Assembly (NCBI RefSeq): GCF_002934665.1
Contig: NZ_NIRS01000005.1
Coordinates: forward strand, 62,001 to 126,000
Source of the DNA: Pseudomonas laurylsulfatiphila
Lineage (GTDB): Bacteria > Pseudomonadota > Gammaproteobacteria > Pseudomonadales > Pseudomonadaceae
Reading direction: 5' to 3'
Length of the DNA: 64,000 nucleotides
This document shows positions 42,618 to 51,340 of the stretch, one piece after another. The notes under the pieces were generated by a model. That model saw nothing but the letters and a program-made list of their open reading frames with translations, was not told where the DNA came from and made no database searches. Both the position numbers and the translations under genes were made by a program. How positions within the stretch are numbered: position 1 is the first letter of the stretch; each line of letters opens with the position of its first letter.

Positions 42618-42648
42618 GGCCGGTGCACGTTTAACTTGGATAACCTGA

Positions 42649-43167
42649 TCAGGGCTCACTGCGCAGCACCAATTCGACCATCAGATCGTCGGCCAGGGTT
42701 TCCAGGCGCGATTGCAGGACGTCCAGCGACAGCGTCAGCGGAACGGCAAGAATTGCTTCGGCATGGAACAACGGCTCGCTGCTCATCGGTGCCGGGCGCA
42801 CTTCGGTAACCAACCGTTCCAGACTCACCCCCTGCTCGCTCAACAAGCGTGTGATGTCACGCACGATCCCCGGGCGATCATTGCCCACCAGCTCCATCGC
42901 GATCGGCTTCCAGGTGCAGGATTGTTCGATGCTGCTTTCGGCGATCAATACGCGAATGCCCTGGGTGGACAAGCCTTGCAGGGCATCGACCAATTCGTCA
43001 TAGGCCTCGGCCGGTACCCCCACCCGCAGAATCCCGGCGAATTGCCCGGCCATGCGCGACATGCGGCTTTCCAGCCAGTTGCCGCCGTGCTCGGCAATGC
43101 ATTGGGCAATGCGCTCGACTTGCCCGGGCTTGTCCGGGGCGAAAACGGTGAGTACGAGGTGGTCCAT
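42649..43167 (-). CDS. Glycine cleavage system transcriptional repressor-like (GcvR) ACT-domain protein
   Basis: A 172-residue protein made of two ACT domains: MDHLVLTVFAPDKPGQVERIAQCIAEHGGNWLESRMSRM and IAMELVGNDRPGIVRDITRLLSEQGVSLERL. ACT pairs bind small ligands, often amino acids; E. coli GcvR acts through the activator GcvA. There are no gcv genes nearby, so its partner is unknown and the name is by family only. It is cytoplasmic and transcribed alone. Confidence 0.85.
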   Translation of the reverse strand: MDHLVLTVFAPDKPGQVERIAQCIAEHGGNWLESRMSRMAGQFAGILRVGVPAEAYDELVDALQGLSTQGIRVLIAESSIEQSCTWKPIAMELVGNDRPGIVRDITRLLSEQGVSLERLVTEVRPAPMSSEPLFHAEAILAVPLTLSLDVLQSRLETLADDLMVELVLRSEP

Positions 43168-43713
43168 GGCGCAGCCCTCTGGTCATGATTTTTGTTGCAG
43201 AGAACCAAGTATAGGCAAGGGCTGATGCTGCGCTGAATCGTGTGGCGCCATCGCTGGCAAGCCAGCGCCTACAAGATGCGCGCAGGCCCTGTAGGAGCCG
43301 GCTTGCCGGCGATCCGGTACACCGCCGATCTAATGCCACTCATAAAATCGTGTACAAGTTTTGATATTTAACTGGAACAATCCACTGGTTTTTTGAGAAC
43401 ATCCTGTTCCGCGCCGTGACCGCAATGCGTCATGAGGTCGCAGAACGACGTGATTAGTCTAATTTTCACATCCGCAATTCATCATGTAGTATGCCGCAGC
43501 GCGCACTACATAACGTTGGTTCGATGTCTGCCGCCGGCCCGTTCGCAACCCTGAAAGCCCTGTCAGCAAGGCCCCAAGCCGTTGATTGGTCCCAACCCAG
43601 CCGCCCGTCATGGGCATGTACTGGCAGAGGGGTTTGTGGTTTAAATGGCCAAAGGCTTCATTGTTAAATTGAAGAGCTGAAAAGCGAAATAGCTGAGCAG
43701 AGTGAGGCAAGCA
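43168..43713. other. 546-base intergenic region upstream of glcB
   Basis: It contains a REPIN-like pair at 43249-43315 and a long leader before glcB. I see no tRNA or known riboswitch. Short direct and inverted segments (GGCCCC..., CCGCCGGCC near 43528-43540) could be regulatory, but nothing definite can be called. Confidence 0.5.
43249..43315. repeat. REPIN (CTGGCAAGCCAGC / CCGGCTTGCCGGC ends)
   Basis: Two inverted REP units, one with ATCGCTGGCAAGCCAGC and one with GAGCCGGCTTGCCGGCGAT, differ by a compensatory change inside the hairpin, which keeps the stem paired. Confidence 0.88.
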
Positions 43714-45891
43714 ATGACTGAACACGTTCAAGTCGGTGGCCTGCAGGTCGCCAAAGTCCTGTTCGACTTCGTGAACAACGAAGCCATTCCCGGTACCGGC
43801 CTCACCGCCGATAAGTTCTGGGCCGGTGCCGACAAGGTCATCCATGACCTGGCGCCGAAGAACAAAGCCCTACTCGCCAAACGCGATGATTTCCAGGCTC
43901 GTATCGATGGCTGGCACCAACAGCGTGCCGGTCAGGCGCACGACGCCGTGGCCTATAAAGCCTTCCTGCAAGACATCGGTTATCTGCTGCCAGAAGCGGC
44001 CGATTTCCAGGCAACGACGCAAAACGTCGATGACGAAATCGCCCGCATGGCCGGCCCGCAGCTCGTGGTGCCGGTCATGAACGCCCGCTTTGCGCTCAAC
44101 GCCTCGAACGCCCGCTGGGGCTCGCTTTACGATGCGCTCTACGGCACCGACGCCATCAGCGAAGCCAACGGTGCGGAAAAAGGCAAAGGCTACAACAAGG
44201 TGCGCGGTGACAAGGTCATCGCCTTCGCCCGTGCCTTCCTCGACGACGCGGCGCCATTGGCGGCCGGTTCTCACGTCGATTCCACCGGCTACAAGATCGT
44301 CGACGGCAAACTGGTGGTCGCCCTTAAAGGCGGCAGCAACACCGGCCTGCGCAACGACGCTCAACTGATCGGCTTCCAGGGCAATGCCGCTGCACCGACC
44401 GCGATCCTGCTGAAAAACAACGGCCTGCATTTCGAAATCCAGGTCGACGCCAGCACCCCGGTCGGCCAGACCGACGCGGCCGGCGTCAAAGACATCCTGA
44501 TGGAAGCCGCACTGACCACCATCATGGACTGCGAAGACTCGGTTGCCGCCGTCGACGCTGATGACAAAGTAGTGATCTACCGCAACTGGCTCGGCCTGAT
44601 GAAGGGCGATCTGTCGGAAGCCGTCGCCAAGGGCGGACAGACCTTTACCCGTACCATGAACGCCGACCGCACCTACACCGCGGTCGATGGCAGTGAACTT
44701 AGCCTGCACGGTCGTTCGTTGCTGTTCGTGCGCAACGTTGGTCATCTGATGACCATCGACGCGATCCTCGACAAAGATGGCAACGAAGTGCCAGAAGGCA
44801 TTCTCGATGGCCTGGTGACCTGCCTGTCGGCGATCCACAACCTCAACGGCAACAGCTCGCGCAAGAACAGCCGCACCGGCTCGGTCTATATCGTGAAGCC
44901 GAAGATGCACGGCCCTGAAGAAGCCGCGTTCACCAACGAGTTGTTCGGTCGCATCGAAGACGTGCTGGGCCTGCCACGCAACACCCTGAAAGTCGGGATC
45001 ATGGACGAGGAGCGTCGTACCACGATCAACCTCAAGGCCTGCATCAAGGCGGCGAGCGAGCGTGTGGTGTTCATCAACACCGGTTTCCTCGACCGCACGG
45101 GCGATGAAATCCACACCTCCATGGAAGCCGGCCCGATGGTGCGCAAGGCGGACATGAAGGCGGAAAAATGGATCGGCGCCTACGAGAACTCCAACGTCGA
45201 TATTGGTCTGAGCACCGGCCTGCAAGGTCGCGCGCAGATCGGTAAAGGCATGTGGGCCATGCCGGACCTGATGGCAGCGATGCTCGAACAGAAAATCGCT
45301 CACCCGCTGGCCGGTGCCAACACCGCCTGGGTGCCTTCGCCGACTGCCGCTGCACTGCACGCGCTGCACTACCACAAGGTTGACGTGTTCGCCCGTCAGG
45401 CCGAACTGGCCAAACGTGCCCATGCATCGGTGGACGACATCCTGACCATCCCGCTGGCGGTGAACCCGCAGTGGACCGCCGAACAGATCAAGAACGAACT
45501 GGACAACAATAGCCAGGGCATTCTCGGTTACGTGGTGCGTTGGATCGACCAGGGCGTCGGTTGTTCGAAAGTGCCGGACATCAATGACGTCGGCCTGATG
45601 GAAGACCGTGCCACGCTGCGTATTTCCAGCCAGCACATCGCCAACTGGCTGCGCCATGGCATCGTCACCGAAGACCAGGTCATGGAAAGCCTCAAGCGCA
45701 TGGCGCCGGTGGTTGACCGGCAGAACGCCGGCGACGCGCTGTACCGTCCGCTGGCCCCGAACTTCGACAGCAACATCGCCTTCCAGGCGGCGGTCGAACT
45801 GGTGGTCGAAGGTACCAAACAGCCGAACGGCTACACCGAGCCGGTCCTGCACCGTCGTCGTCGCGAGTTCAAAGCTAAGAACGGGTTGTAA
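43714..45891 (+). CDS. glcB: Malate synthase G
   Basis: It condenses glyoxylate with acetyl-CoA to give malate (glyoxylate shunt/glycolate use). At 725 residues it is the normal isoform G size. Family segments include LLFVRNVGHLMT, HGPEEAAFTNELFGRIEDVLGLPRNTLKVGIMDEERRTTINLKACI (active-site region with the catalytic Arg/Glu) and TGFLDRTGDEIHTSMEAGP. The ATG at 43714 is preceded by GTGAGG; a GTG four codons upstream is part of the leader. It stands alone and is closed by a strong terminator. Confidence 0.97.
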   Translation: MTEHVQVGGLQVAKVLFDFVNNEAIPGTGLTADKFWAGADKVIHDLAPKNKALLAKRDDFQARIDGWHQQRAGQAHDAVAYKAFLQDIGYLLPEAADFQATTQNVDDEIARMAGPQLVVPVMNARFALNASNARWGSLYDALYGTDAISEANGAEKGKGYNKVRGDKVIAFARAFLDDAAPLAAGSHVDSTGYKIVDGKLVVALKGGSNTGLRNDAQLIGFQGNAAAPTAILLKNNGLHFEIQVDASTPVGQTDAAGVKDILMEAALTTIMDCEDSVAAVDADDKVVIYRNWLGLMKGDLSEAVAKGGQTFTRTMNADRTYTAVDGSELSLHGRSLLFVRNVGHLMTIDAILDKDGNEVPEGILDGLVTCLSAIHNLNGNSSRKNSRTGSVYIVKPKMHGPEEAAFTNELFGRIEDVLGLPRNTLKVGIMDEERRTTINLKACIKAASERVVFINTGFLDRTGDEIHTSMEAGPMVRKADMKAEKWIGAYENSNVDIGLSTGLQGRAQIGKGMWAMPDLMAAMLEQKIAHPLAGANTAWVPSPTAAALHALHYHKVDVFARQAELAKRAHASVDDILTIPLAVNPQWTAEQIKNELDNNSQGILGYVVRWIDQGVGCSKVPDINDVGLMEDRATLRISSQHIANWLRHGIVTEDQVMESLKRMAPVVDRQNAGDALYRPLAPNFDSNIAFQAAVELVVEGTKQPNGYTEPVLHRRRREFKAKNGL

Positions 45892-45910
45892 TCCAGCTCA
45901 CTCCACAGCA

Positions 45911-45943
45911 ATCCCCCGGTTGAAAAACCGGGGGATTTTTGTT
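45911..45943 (+). terminator. Intrinsic terminator of glcB
   Basis: ATCCCCCGGTT (45911-45921) pairs with AACCGGGGGAT (45926-45936), followed by TTTTTG. It lies 20 bases beyond the glcB stop codon. Confidence 0.92.
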
Positions 45944-45965
45944 TCTGCTTCCTGCAAATGCAGGG

Positions 45966-46877
45966 CTATCTCCTGTAGCGCAACGCATTGGCAGCGATGT
46001 GCTGGCCTATTCTCGATGCATTCATGAACAAGGCAATTCCAAGGACCGTGATGATGAGAGCAAACAGTTTTTCACCACCAATGGGTTCGTCGAGTACATA
46101 CCACGAGGTCAAAATACCCGATATCGGAACAATCACTGACAACGGTGCAACCTGGCTCGCCGGATACTTCTCAATCATTCGGTTCCACACCCAATATCCG
46201 AATACCGTCGCCACATAGGCTTGGAACAGGACAGATAGCAGCACCGGAGCCGTTATGTCCGTTAGCAACGTTTGGAAGGGGACTGCCCCCTTGACCCAGT
46301 AAGTCATCAGATATAGAGGAGGTATTGCATACAGACTCGACCAAACGACAAAGGAAAATATATCAACCACCTTGCTTTTCTTGACCAGCACATTGCAGAG
46401 ACTCCAGAACAATGCGCCGAGCAGTACGAGGAAGAGCCCAAAGCTTTCGGCATCACCATGCGTTACATGAGTAATAAACATCAGCCCCACCAACGCCATG
46501 AGAATGCCGGCCACTTGTATTACCGTCATTTTCTCGCCAAACAGCAGTACGCCCCAGATAACCGTAAAAAAGGCACTGAATTGCAAGAGCAAGGATGTCA
46601 CTCCGGCACTGACGCCAAGAAACATGCCATAGTTCATCAGCCAGCACATTCCGACACCAAACAACAAACCGTAGACTATAGTTACAAAAGTACTCACACC
46701 TTTCGGTTTCGGGATGAAGAACACTAGTGGTAATGCACAGAAAGTAAAGCGCAACGCTGTCAATATGAACGGATCAATACCGTCAAGACTGATATCAATT
46801 ACCGTTAAATTGCTTCCCCACATGACTGTCACACCGATAACAAGCACAAGATCGCGAAACTCCATTCTTTTTATCAT
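45966..46877 (-). CDS. EamA/DMT-family transporter (lower-GC, likely acquired)
   Basis: A 303-residue protein with ten predicted helices in two EamA repeats (LVLVIGVTVMWGSNLTVIDISLDGIDPF ... SVIVPISGILTSWYVLDEPIGGEKLF). The substrate cannot be predicted. Codon usage is visibly richer in A/T-ending codons than in glcB or the neighbouring genes, and the 360 bases upstream are AT-rich, so horizontal acquisition is likely. AGGA lies five bases before the ATG. Confidence 0.85.
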   Translation of the reverse strand: MIKRMEFRDLVLVIGVTVMWGSNLTVIDISLDGIDPFILTALRFTFCALPLVFFIPKPKGVSTFVTIVYGLLFGVGMCWLMNYGMFLGVSAGVTSLLLQFSAFFTVIWGVLLFGEKMTVIQVAGILMALVGLMFITHVTHGDAESFGLFLVLLGALFWSLCNVLVKKSKVVDIFSFVVWSSLYAIPPLYLMTYWVKGAVPFQTLLTDITAPVLLSVLFQAYVATVFGYWVWNRMIEKYPASQVAPLSVIVPISGILTSWYVLDEPIGGEKLFALIITVLGIALFMNASRIGQHIAANALRYRR

Positions 46878-47241
46878 ATCGTCCTCATTGCGTTATACAT
46901 CCACACAATCCAGGAAAAGCAATGCCCTGACCCTTGCCAGTATTTTATCTGCAGGAACTAGCCGAAGCCTGAACACACAATAACCATCGACATACTCATG
47001 CCACTAAAATCGGAGAGCCAAACTGACAACCTGGAGAGTGCTACAACAGACTTTATTAAACCAAGCTCGACATCAAACAAATGCCTAAATTGGTTTCAGG
47101 AACTGAACGATAGCTGAATTATGGATAGAAAAAACAAGCTATTTGTGAGTAGCTTTTTCGCAGATCAATTAGACAAACTTAATTACAAGTTAAACCCACA
47201 AAAACAAATCGAACCTGTAATTAACAATTACAGGAGATCAG
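46878..47241. other. AT-rich 364-base intergenic region
   Basis: No gene or REP unit is seen. The composition matches the adjacent EamA gene, suggesting a shared acquired segment. It ends in the hairpin next to the response-regulator gene. Confidence 0.5.
47200..47234 (-). terminator. Probable terminator of the response-regulator gene
   Basis: CCTGTAATT (47214-47222) pairs with AATTACAGG (47226-47234) around AAC. Read on the minus strand it is followed by TTCGATTTGTTTTTG, eight bases past the stop codon. Confidence 0.65.
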
Positions 47242-47700
47242 TTATTTAATACCCAATTCGCGCTTTACCAGTGCCAGCAAATGATTGGCATCGATCGGTT
47301 TGAGCAGAAAGTCCACCACATTCAAATGCATCGCAGCAATGGCATCTTTCACGTCGGCGTCACCCGACACTATGATGATCGGCAATGCCGCCCGTACCGA
47401 CTCGCGTACCTGACGAATCAGATCCAACCCATCTACGTGGCCCATCCGCAGGTCGGTGATCAATAATCCGATCGAGAGCTTTTTGATTTCTGCCTCAGCC
47501 ACCAGGATATTGAGTGCCGCTTCGCCACTGGCTGCTGTCCTGCTGCGAATTCCCTCCAACGCAAGGATCTCTGACAGCAGTTCCCGGGCGTCTTTATCGT
47601 CATCGACGATCAACACCCGTTGCAGTGGCAGGTCAGGTTCCAGCATGACGGCACTCAGCGCTTCGCGCTCGGCGTCGCTCAAAATATCGTGGTCGGACAT
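47242..47700 (-). CDS. Receiver-only response regulator
   Basis: A 152-residue CheY-like protein with a ~27-residue N-terminal extension (MSDHDILSDAEREALSAVML) and no output domain. The acidic triplet is DDD (33-35), the phosphoacceptor D83 in LLITDLRMG, Thr/Ser at VSGDADV and Lys134 in FLLKPID. It probably acts by protein contact, as a phosphorelay shuttle or adaptor. No sensor kinase is adjacent; a cNMP/CBS protein is encoded divergently. Confidence 0.9.
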   Translation of the reverse strand: MSDHDILSDAEREALSAVMLEPDLPLQRVLIVDDDKDARELLSEILALEGIRSRTAASGEAALNILVAEAEIKKLSIGLLITDLRMGHVDGLDLIRQVRESVRAALPIIIVSGDADVKDAIAAMHLNVVDFLLKPIDANHLLALVKRELGIK

Positions 47701-47959
47701 GGCTTTCTCTACATGTTCAATTCAATTCCCTAGCACAGTGGTGAGACATCGCTAAGCAGACCATCAATGTGCACTTCGTCGGATACTTTTCCAATAGCAA
47801 GATAGAGAGATTTCTCTCTCAATCGCGTAAGAATTTTCCGACATTCCCTCACGCTGATTACCTACCTAGACTTACGTCCAATGGGCACCCCGGCCACAGG
47901 GGTCGACCATGTCCGGGTCATCCGACTACAACAATTCAAAAAAGACTGCGGTAATGGTT

Positions 47960-49894
47960 ATGAGTAAAGCGGACGCCTTCACACAGGCAGGGAAAACCGC
48001 GGTGTTGCAGAACATCCAGGGCACGTTGCAATTCCTTCAGCGCTTCCCGCCTTTCAACCAGATGGAGCACGCGCACCTGGCGTATCTGGTCGAGCAATGT
48101 CAGCTGCGTTTTTACGCCCCCGGCGAGAGCATCATCAAACCCACCGACGGCCCGGTCGAGCACTTCTATATCGTCAAGCAGGGCCGGGTCGTGGGTGAGC
48201 GTCCGGATACGGCAAAAGGTGGCACCGAAACAGTCTTCGAGATCACTACCGGCGAATGTTTTCCCCTCGCGGCGTTGCTGGGTGAACGGGCGACCCGTAC
48301 CGAGCACCTCGCCGGCGAAGACACCTTTTGCCTGCAACTGAACAAGCCGGCGTTCATCCGCCTGTTTTCGCTATCGGACACCTTCCGCAACTTCGCCCTG
48401 CGCTGCGTCAGCAGCCTGCTGGACCAGGTCAACCAGCAAGTGCAGCAAAAAGCCGTGGAAACCCTCGGCACCCAATATTCGCTCAATACCCGACTGGGTG
48501 AATTGGCCATGCGCCACCCGGTGTCATGCGCCCCGCAGACACCCTTGCGCGAAGCCGTGACGTTGATGCACGAACAACAGGTCGGCAGCATCGTGGTGGT
48601 CGATGAACTCAAGGCGCCACTGGGGATTTTCACCCTGCGCGACCTGCGTCAGACCGTGGCCAACGGCAGCAGTGATTTCAACGAAGCCATCGAAGGGCAC
48701 ATGACCCGGGCGCCGTTTTTCCTGTCGCCGGATCACAGTGCATTCGACGCGGCGATTGCCATGACCGAGCGTCACATCGCCCATGTCTGCCTGGTCAAGG
48801 ACCAACGCTTGTGCGGCGTGGTTTCCGAGCGCGATTTGTTTTCTCTGCAACGGGTCGATCTGGTGCATCTGGCGCGCACCATCCGCAACGCGCAGAAGGT
48901 GGAAAACCTGGTGGCGCTGCGGGGCGAAATCGGCCAACTGGTCGAGCGCATGCTGGCCCATGGCGCGTCTTCGACGCAGATCACCCACATCATTACCCTG
49001 CTCAACGATCACACCGTGTGCCGGGTGATCGAACTGACCCTCGCCGAAAAAGGTGATCCTGGCGTGCCATTCAGTTGGCTGTGCTTCGGCAGTGAAGGCC
49101 GTCGCGAGCAGACCCTGCATACCGATCAGGACAACGGCATTCTGTTCGAAGCCAGGGATGCAGCCCATGCCGCCGAGATTCGCGGCAAGCTGTTGCCCAT
49201 CGCCCAGCAGATCAACCAGAGCCTGGCGTTATGCGGCTTCACCTTGTGCAAGGGCAATATCATGGCCGGCAACCCCGAACTGTGCCTGTCCCGGGCCGAA
49301 TGGGCGCGTCGTTTTGCGGCGTTCATCCGCGAGGCCACCCCGGAGAACCTGCTGGGTTCGAGCATTTATTTCGATTTGCGCGTGGTCTGGGGCAGCGAGC
49401 AAGGCTGCGAGCAGTTGCGTCGGGGCATTCTCGATCAGGTCGGCGACAACCGTTTGTTCCAGCGCATGATGGCCGAGAATGCGCTGCGCAATCGCCCGCC
49501 CGTAGGGCGTTTGCGCGAGTTCGTGCTGACACGCAAAAATGGCGAGAAGGCCACCCTGGATTTGAAAGTTCAGGGGCTGACCCCATTTGTCGACGGCGCC
49601 CGGGTGCTGGCCCTGGCCCATGGTATCGAGGCCAATAACACGCTGGAGCGTTTTCGCCAATTGGTCGCCAAAGAGGTCATCGACCCCCTGGACGGCGCCG
49701 CGTATGAAGAGGCCTATCACTTCATTCAGCAAACCCGCATGCAGCAACATCAATTACAGACCCGGGAGAATTTTCCCTACTCAAACCGGGTCGATCCCGA
49801 CAGCCTCAATCACCTGGACCGGCGCATCCTGCGTGAGTCCCTGCGTCAGGCCCAACGCCTGCAGAGCAGCCTGACCTTGCGGTATCAGTTATGA
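47960..49894 (+). CDS. cNMP-binding / CBS / DUF294 nucleotidyltransferase-like protein
   Basis: A ~644-residue protein with domains in order: cyclic-nucleotide-binding-like domain (about 20-140; FYAPGESIIKPTDGPVEHFYIVKQGRVV), two CBS motifs (about 190-310; MRHPVSCAPQTPLREAVTLM, MTRAPFFLSPDHSAFDAAIAM), a DUF294 nucleotidyltransferase region with CFGSEGRREQTLHTDQDNGI (GSxxR and DxD, near 375-395), and DUF294_C. Likely a signalling regulator whose transferase target is unknown. Start ATG at 47960 (MSKADAF) or 47954; neither has a strong ribosome site. Its stop overlaps the exonuclease gene start. Confidence 0.88.
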   Translation: MSKADAFTQAGKTAVLQNIQGTLQFLQRFPPFNQMEHAHLAYLVEQCQLRFYAPGESIIKPTDGPVEHFYIVKQGRVVGERPDTAKGGTETVFEITTGECFPLAALLGERATRTEHLAGEDTFCLQLNKPAFIRLFSLSDTFRNFALRCVSSLLDQVNQQVQQKAVETLGTQYSLNTRLGELAMRHPVSCAPQTPLREAVTLMHEQQVGSIVVVDELKAPLGIFTLRDLRQTVANGSSDFNEAIEGHMTRAPFFLSPDHSAFDAAIAMTERHIAHVCLVKDQRLCGVVSERDLFSLQRVDLVHLARTIRNAQKVENLVALRGEIGQLVERMLAHGASSTQITHIITLLNDHTVCRVIELTLAEKGDPGVPFSWLCFGSEGRREQTLHTDQDNGILFEARDAAHAAEIRGKLLPIAQQINQSLALCGFTLCKGNIMAGNPELCLSRAEWARRFAAFIREATPENLLGSSIYFDLRVVWGSEQGCEQLRRGILDQVGDNRLFQRMMAENALRNRPPVGRLREFVLTRKNGEKATLDLKVQGLTPFVDGARVLALAHGIEANNTLERFRQLVAKEVIDPLDGAAYEEAYHFIQQTRMQQHQLQTRENFPYSNRVDPDSLNHLDRRILRESLRQAQRLQSSLTLRYQL

Positions 49895-50598
49895 GCCTGT
49901 TTTCCTGGCTGCGCCCGCCAAGTCCCACCCTGCCCGCCGACCTGCAACATCGTCTGGAACGCTTGCCGGCCGCTGCCGCCCTGGGCGAATGCAGCCTGCG
50001 TGAACAGCGCTGGGTGGTGCTCGATCTGGAAACCACCGGGCTGAACCTCAACAAGGACCATGTGCTGTCGATTGGCGCGGTAGCGATCGAGGACGGGGCC
50101 ATCGATTTTCGCCAGCAGTTCGAACGCACCTTGCAGTATCCGCAAGTAAAACTCGGCCCCAGTGTGCTGATCCACGGCATTGGCCCCAGCGCCATTGCGG
50201 CGGGCAGCGATCCAGCAGAAGCGCTGGTGGACTTGATGGAGTACCTCGGTGACAGTCCGGTACTGGCCTTCCACGCGCCGTTTGACCAGCACATGCTCGG
50301 CCGTGCGCTGAAAGATCATCTGGGTTTCAAGTTGCAGCATCCGTTTCTGGACGTGGCGGACATTGCACCGCTGCTATGCCCCCAGGCGCACTTTCGCGAG
50401 GCCGGGCTGGACGACTGGATCGACTGGTTCAAGCTCGAAGTCTTCGAACGCCACCACGCCAGCGCCGACGCCCTGGCCACCGCTGAACTGGCGCTGATCC
50501 TGTTCAGTCGCGCACGGCAGCAGCAGATTCATAGCCCGTTGAATTTGCAACAGCGCCTGAGTCAGTGGAAGCGGCGGCAACAAGCGCCGTCCTTCTGA
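49891..50598 (+). CDS. DnaQ-like 3'-5' exonuclease (DEDDh)
   Basis: A 235-residue protein with exonuclease motif I VVLDLETTGLN (D, E), motif II FHAPFDQHML (D) and motif III HHASADALATAEL (H, D), the DEDDh set. It degrades DNA or RNA from the 3' end; similar to Pol III epsilon but lacking a polymerase-binding tail. It overlaps the upstream DUF294 gene by four bases (ATGA), so the two are a coupled unit, an arrangement I recall across pseudomonads. Confidence 0.9.
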   Translation: MSLFSWLRPPSPTLPADLQHRLERLPAAAALGECSLREQRWVVLDLETTGLNLNKDHVLSIGAVAIEDGAIDFRQQFERTLQYPQVKLGPSVLIHGIGPSAIAAGSDPAEALVDLMEYLGDSPVLAFHAPFDQHMLGRALKDHLGFKLQHPFLDVADIAPLLCPQAHFREAGLDDWIDWFKLEVFERHHASADALATAELALILFSRARQQQIHSPLNLQQRLSQWKRRQQAPSF

Positions 50599-50611
50599 TC
50601 CTCACGCCATC

Positions 50612-50715
50612 CCTGTAGGAGCGAGCTTGCTCGCGAAAATCGTCAACGGTGACGCGTTTTTCTGGCAAGACCGAGGTGTCAGATAGTTTTTCGCGAGCAA
50701 GCTCGCTCCTACAGG
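50612..50715. repeat. REPIN with a diverged internal tag
   Basis: GTAGGAGCGAGCTTGCTCGC ends bracket a spacer with CGTCAACGGTGACGCG (50641-50656), a diverged form of the tag CGTTAACGATAACGCG seen in other elements here. Confidence 0.88.
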
Positions 50716-50783
50716 GTTCGCCAAGTTCCCACCCGACCAACGCCGATTGCGGACCTCCCGCGCCTCTGCCACAATCGCGAACA

Positions 50784-50792
50784 ATTCTCGTT
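50784..50792. promoter_or_regulatory. Candidate Fur-site half upstream of the sigma factor
   Basis: ATTCTCGTT resembles a Fur half-site (ATTCTCATT in many pseudomonads) and lies 30 bases before the sigma-factor start. The same 9-mer occurs upstream of the receptor at 52476-52484. The full 19-bp box is a weak match, so this is tentative. Confidence 0.3.
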
Positions 50793-50821
50793 AGTTAACA
50801 CTTCCCAAGCGGTGATGCGGC

Positions 50822-51340
50822 GTGTCGTCAGTCCCAAGCCCTCAAAGTGAGCTCGTCAGTGCGTTATATCGCGACCATCGCGGTTGGCTATTGGCCTGGC
50901 TTCGACGCAACGTCGCCTGCCCGCAGCGGGCCGAAGACCTGAGCCAGGACACGTTCGTGCGCTTGCTGGGCCGCGAGGAACTGAAGGCGCCACGCGAACC
51001 GCGGGCATTTCTGGTGGCCATCGCCAAGGGCCTGCTGTTCGATTATTTCCGTCGCGCCGCGCTGGAGCAGGCTTACCTCACCGAGCTGATGCTGATTCCC
51101 GAAGCCGAACAACCGTCGGCGCAAGAGCAGCAGATGATCCTCGAAGACCTGAAAAACATCGACCGTTTGCTCGGCCAGCTTTCCACCAAGGCCCGGGCGG
51201 CGTTCCTCTACAACCGTCTCGACGGTCTTGGCCACGCAGAAATCGCCGAGCGCCTGGGGGTATCGGTGCCGCGGGTGCGCCAGTACCTGGCCCAGGGCAT
51301 TCGCCAATGCTACATCGCGCTGTACGGTGAGCCGACATGA
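50822..51340 (+). CDS. fiuI: FecI-type ECF sigma factor (iron starvation)
   Basis: A 172-residue ECF sigma factor. Region 2 is LYRDHRGWLLAWLRRNVACPQRAEDLSQDTFVRLL and region 4 is GLGHAEIAERLGVSVPRVRQYLAQGIRQC. Together with the FecR-like and TonB-receptor genes it forms a cell-surface signalling unit: substrate-loaded receptor signals through FecR to release the sigma, which transcribes the receptor gene. It starts at GTG with a poor ribosome site; the ATG seven bases upstream is out of frame. The fiuI name rests on architecture and the FiuA-like receptor. Confidence 0.85.
   Translation: MSSVPSPQSELVSALYRDHRGWLLAWLRRNVACPQRAEDLSQDTFVRLLGREELKAPREPRAFLVAIAKGLLFDYFRRAALEQAYLTELMLIPEAEQPSAQEQQMILEDLKNIDRLLGQLSTKARAAFLYNRLDGLGHAEIAERLGVSVPRVRQYLAQGIRQCYIALYGEPT

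Noticed and set aside
43870..45852. A 660-codon minus-strand frame over glcB
   Set aside because: Antisense shadow of malate synthase G.
50765..50790. A full Fur box upstream of the sigma-factor gene
   Set aside because: Only about 11 of 19 positions fit the consensus; retained as a half-site with low confidence.
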